Shown here: piece after piece, positions 62,431 through 64,000 of the stretch
Layout of the letters: each line of letters opens with the position of its first letter
Position numbering within the stretch: the stretch's first letter is position 1
From: Lacticaseibacillus absianus
GTDB taxonomy: Bacteria; Bacillota; Bacilli; Lactobacillales; Lactobacillaceae
Reading direction: 5' to 3'
DNA length: 64,000 nt
Assembly (NCBI RefSeq): GCF_013407595.1
Contig: NZ_JABEKX010000001.1
Location: 948,522 to 1,012,521 of the forward strand
The notes under the pieces: generated by a model
Database searches by the model: none
Told to the model about the DNA's origin: nothing
Seen by the model: the letters and a program-made list of their open reading frames with translations, nothing else
Made by a program: the position numbers and the translations under genes

Positions 62431-64000
62431 ATGCCACAGGCAATGATTCTCAAGGTCACCTTGGCGCACCGGCAGCCCGTGACCTGGCGACAGTTGGCCG
62501 TTGCGCCGAGCATCACCTATGATCAGCTGCACCGCGTGCTGCAGGTCGCGTTCGGCTGGACCGATACCCACCCGTACACCTTTGGGCCGGCAGACGACCG
62601 GGCGTCAATTGATGTGACGCGCGCGTCAATGACCGAAGGGGTGCGTGCAGTCCTCACGCGCGGGCCGCTTCTCTACATCTACGACGCCAGTGTCTCGTGG
62701 CACCATGAGATCCAGCTGATCGAACAGCGCGACGTGACTGGGCCGCTGCCGCAGTGCCTGGCCGTGCGCGGGAATGGCTTCTCGGAGGATGGTCGGGGCA
62801 TTGTCTCGCGTCCGGTGACCCTCGAGGCACTCAACGCACAACTGCGGGCCTTGCGGATTGAGCGACCGGCCCGCACCGCGGCGGACGAGTCGCTCGGGGT
62901 GGCCGACGCGCCGTCCGCTGAGATGCTGAGCGAGCTGCTGGACCATCTACCGGTGGCGGGGCTGCGGGCCCTCCTGCCGCTGTTTGAGGCGTCTGAGGCG
63001 CGTCGCGAGCTGGCCGCTCTGCCCACCGACCTGCTCCAGCTGATCGTGACGCGATTCCTTATCGAAACCGTGTTGCACAGTGGTAAGGCGCCGCGCGCAT
63101 GGACGCCGGCGGATTGGACCGCGGCGCTGGTGACGCTACTTGAGCAAGACGCGGATCACGTTGAGGATCAGCGTCTGACCCTGCTTGTGATCGGCACGTT
63201 CATGCAGGTGCTCAGCGATGCCGGGGAGCTCGCACTGACGCCGGCACAGCTCGATGCGACACTTGAGGAATTGGCGCAAACATTGGCACCCGAGCCGGGT
63301 GCGGGTCTGTCTGAGGCTGACGGGGAAGCGATCACCGCGCAGATCGACCTGTATTTGACCAGCCGCGCGTGGGCGCATCGCGACGTGCGCATCACGGCCA
63401 CTCAAGCGGGCAACCTCCTATTCTCCTTTGCCGTGTGCATGGCAGAGTTTGGCAGCCCAGTGCCCACTGAATGGCTGCCAGACGACGTCGTTGAGGTGCT
63501 CGGTGCGTTCATCCCGGCGACGGTCACCCTGAATCCGGGGGACGAGCGGGTGCTTGCCCCGCTGCTGCGGGGGCTGATCGCCGCACTCAAGGCGCGGGGA
63601 CAACTGACCGCTCAGGCAGCCATGGCGCTGACAACCGCGATCAGCCGTGGTGACGCGCAACTGCAACGCACACTCGCCCAGTCTGAGTCAAAGGGGTACG
63701 TCCCACCGATCCAGCCCGGTCGAGGTGAGGCCCGCGGCCAGCTGTCGCTGATGGGGGATGACCAGGCGGTGACGCGCACCAGTCCAGCTTCACGCCCACA
63801 TGTGTTGACGGCTAACGGCAAGCATTGGCACCAGTCGACGGCCACTCGCGTGCAAAATGACGCCGCTGCACTGGGAACGCTTGCGCAGCAGCGCTTCGGT
63901 GCCGGCGAGGCGGCAGGGTTGTTCGTGGGGGTTGTCACTGAATTTGTCGCCGGCATCTACGCGGCGACGCTGCTGACGCCACTGCATTGGACGCCTGCGG
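62431..64000 (+). CDS. Plasmid pRiA4b ORF-3-like domain protein, 3' end outside window
   Basis: Open from ATG 62431 to the right edge (523 codons, no stop). Residues about 5-110 match the pRiA4b ORF-3 family (ILKVTLAHRQPVTWRQLAV, then YDQLHRVLQVAFGWTDTHPY), a domain of unknown function common on mobile elements and chromosomes of lactobacilli. The rest is helical and low in recognisable motifs up to a segment near residue 430 (GQLSLMGDDQ), after which SRPHVLTANGKHW and a membrane-like stretch GLFVGVVTEFVAGIYAAT occur. GAAGGAGG precedes the ATG. Confidence 0.8.
   Translation, partial: MPQAMILKVTLAHRQPVTWRQLAVAPSITYDQLHRVLQVAFGWTDTHPYTFGPADDRASIDVTRASMTEGVRAVLTRGPLLYIYDASVSWHHEIQLIEQRDVTGPLPQCLAVRGNGFSEDGRGIVSRPVTLEALNAQLRALRIERPARTAADESLGVADAPSAEMLSELLDHLPVAGLRALLPLFEASEARRELAALPTDLLQLIVTRFLIETVLHSGKAPRAWTPADWTAALVTLLEQDADHVEDQRLTLLVIGTFMQVLSDAGELALTPAQLDATLEELAQTLAPEPGAGLSEADGEAITAQIDLYLTSRAWAHRDVRITATQAGNLLFSFAVCMAEFGSPVPTEWLPDDVVEVLGAFIPATVTLNPGDERVLAPLLRGLIAALKARGQLTAQAAMALTTAISRGDAQLQRTLAQSESKGYVPPIQPGRGEARGQLSLMGDDQAVTRTSPASRPHVLTANGKHWHQSTATRVQNDAAALGTLAQQRFGAGEAAGLFVGVVTEFVAGIYAATLLTPLHWTPA

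Overview
The window looks like a chromosome segment of a high-GC member of the Lactobacillaceae. Supporting signs are two very long surface proteins with KxYKxGKxW-type signal peptides and LPQTG sorting motifs, MucBP-like repeats, AGGAGG ribosome-binding sites and low-GC-Firmicute gene families, carried on DNA that is clearly GC-rich except for a few AT-rich islands. No rRNA or tRNA gene was recognised. Species cannot be fixed from this sequence.

Positions 1-24111 form a defence island. A type 1 BREX operon enters at the left edge (brxC, 5' end outside), followed by pglX, a tyrosine recombinase and a second, incomplete pglX on the opposite strand, then pglZ and brxL. The two pglX copies share a perfect 133-bp inverted repeat (3544-3676 and 9790-9922), so the DNA between is very probably invertible and PglX phase variable. 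Downstream are an Mrr-type restriction endonuclease, a large unrecognised protein with a ParB-like DGHHR motif, a small hypothetical gene paired with an ADP-ribosylglycohydrolase, two short unknown genes, an SRA-like/DUF3427-like protein and, convergent with it, a GmrSD-type DUF262/DUF1524 endonuclease.

Positions 24600-36700 hold a complete type I-E CRISPR-Cas system: array 1 (14 repeats), the cas operon cas3-casA-casB-cas7e-cas5e-cas6e-cas1-cas2, and array 2 (18 repeats plus a degenerate one). The arrays use two different repeats but share a 62-nt leader architecture, and the old end of array 1 carries array-2-like repeats. cas2 is followed in the same frame, after a single TAA, by a DEDDh exonuclease domain: a Cas2-exonuclease fusion broken by a stop codon.

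Positions 37200-49900 are a cell-surface region: a 2152-aa and a 1169-aa LPQTG protein with the same short C-terminal repeat module, separated by a cytoplasmic protein with two HTH/helical-repeat halves that is a candidate regulator.

Positions 49900-64000 are housekeeping and stress genes: an AP2-domain DNA-binding protein, a DJ-1/PfpI protein behind a long structured 5' leader, an ArsR regulator divergent from an NADPH oxidoreductase, a membrane-anchored small protein, a second quinone-oxidoreductase-like enzyme, a FetAB-like exporter, a flavodoxin followed by a giant 2-hydroxyacyl-CoA dehydratase activator-like protein, and a pRiA4b ORF-3-like protein cut by the right edge.
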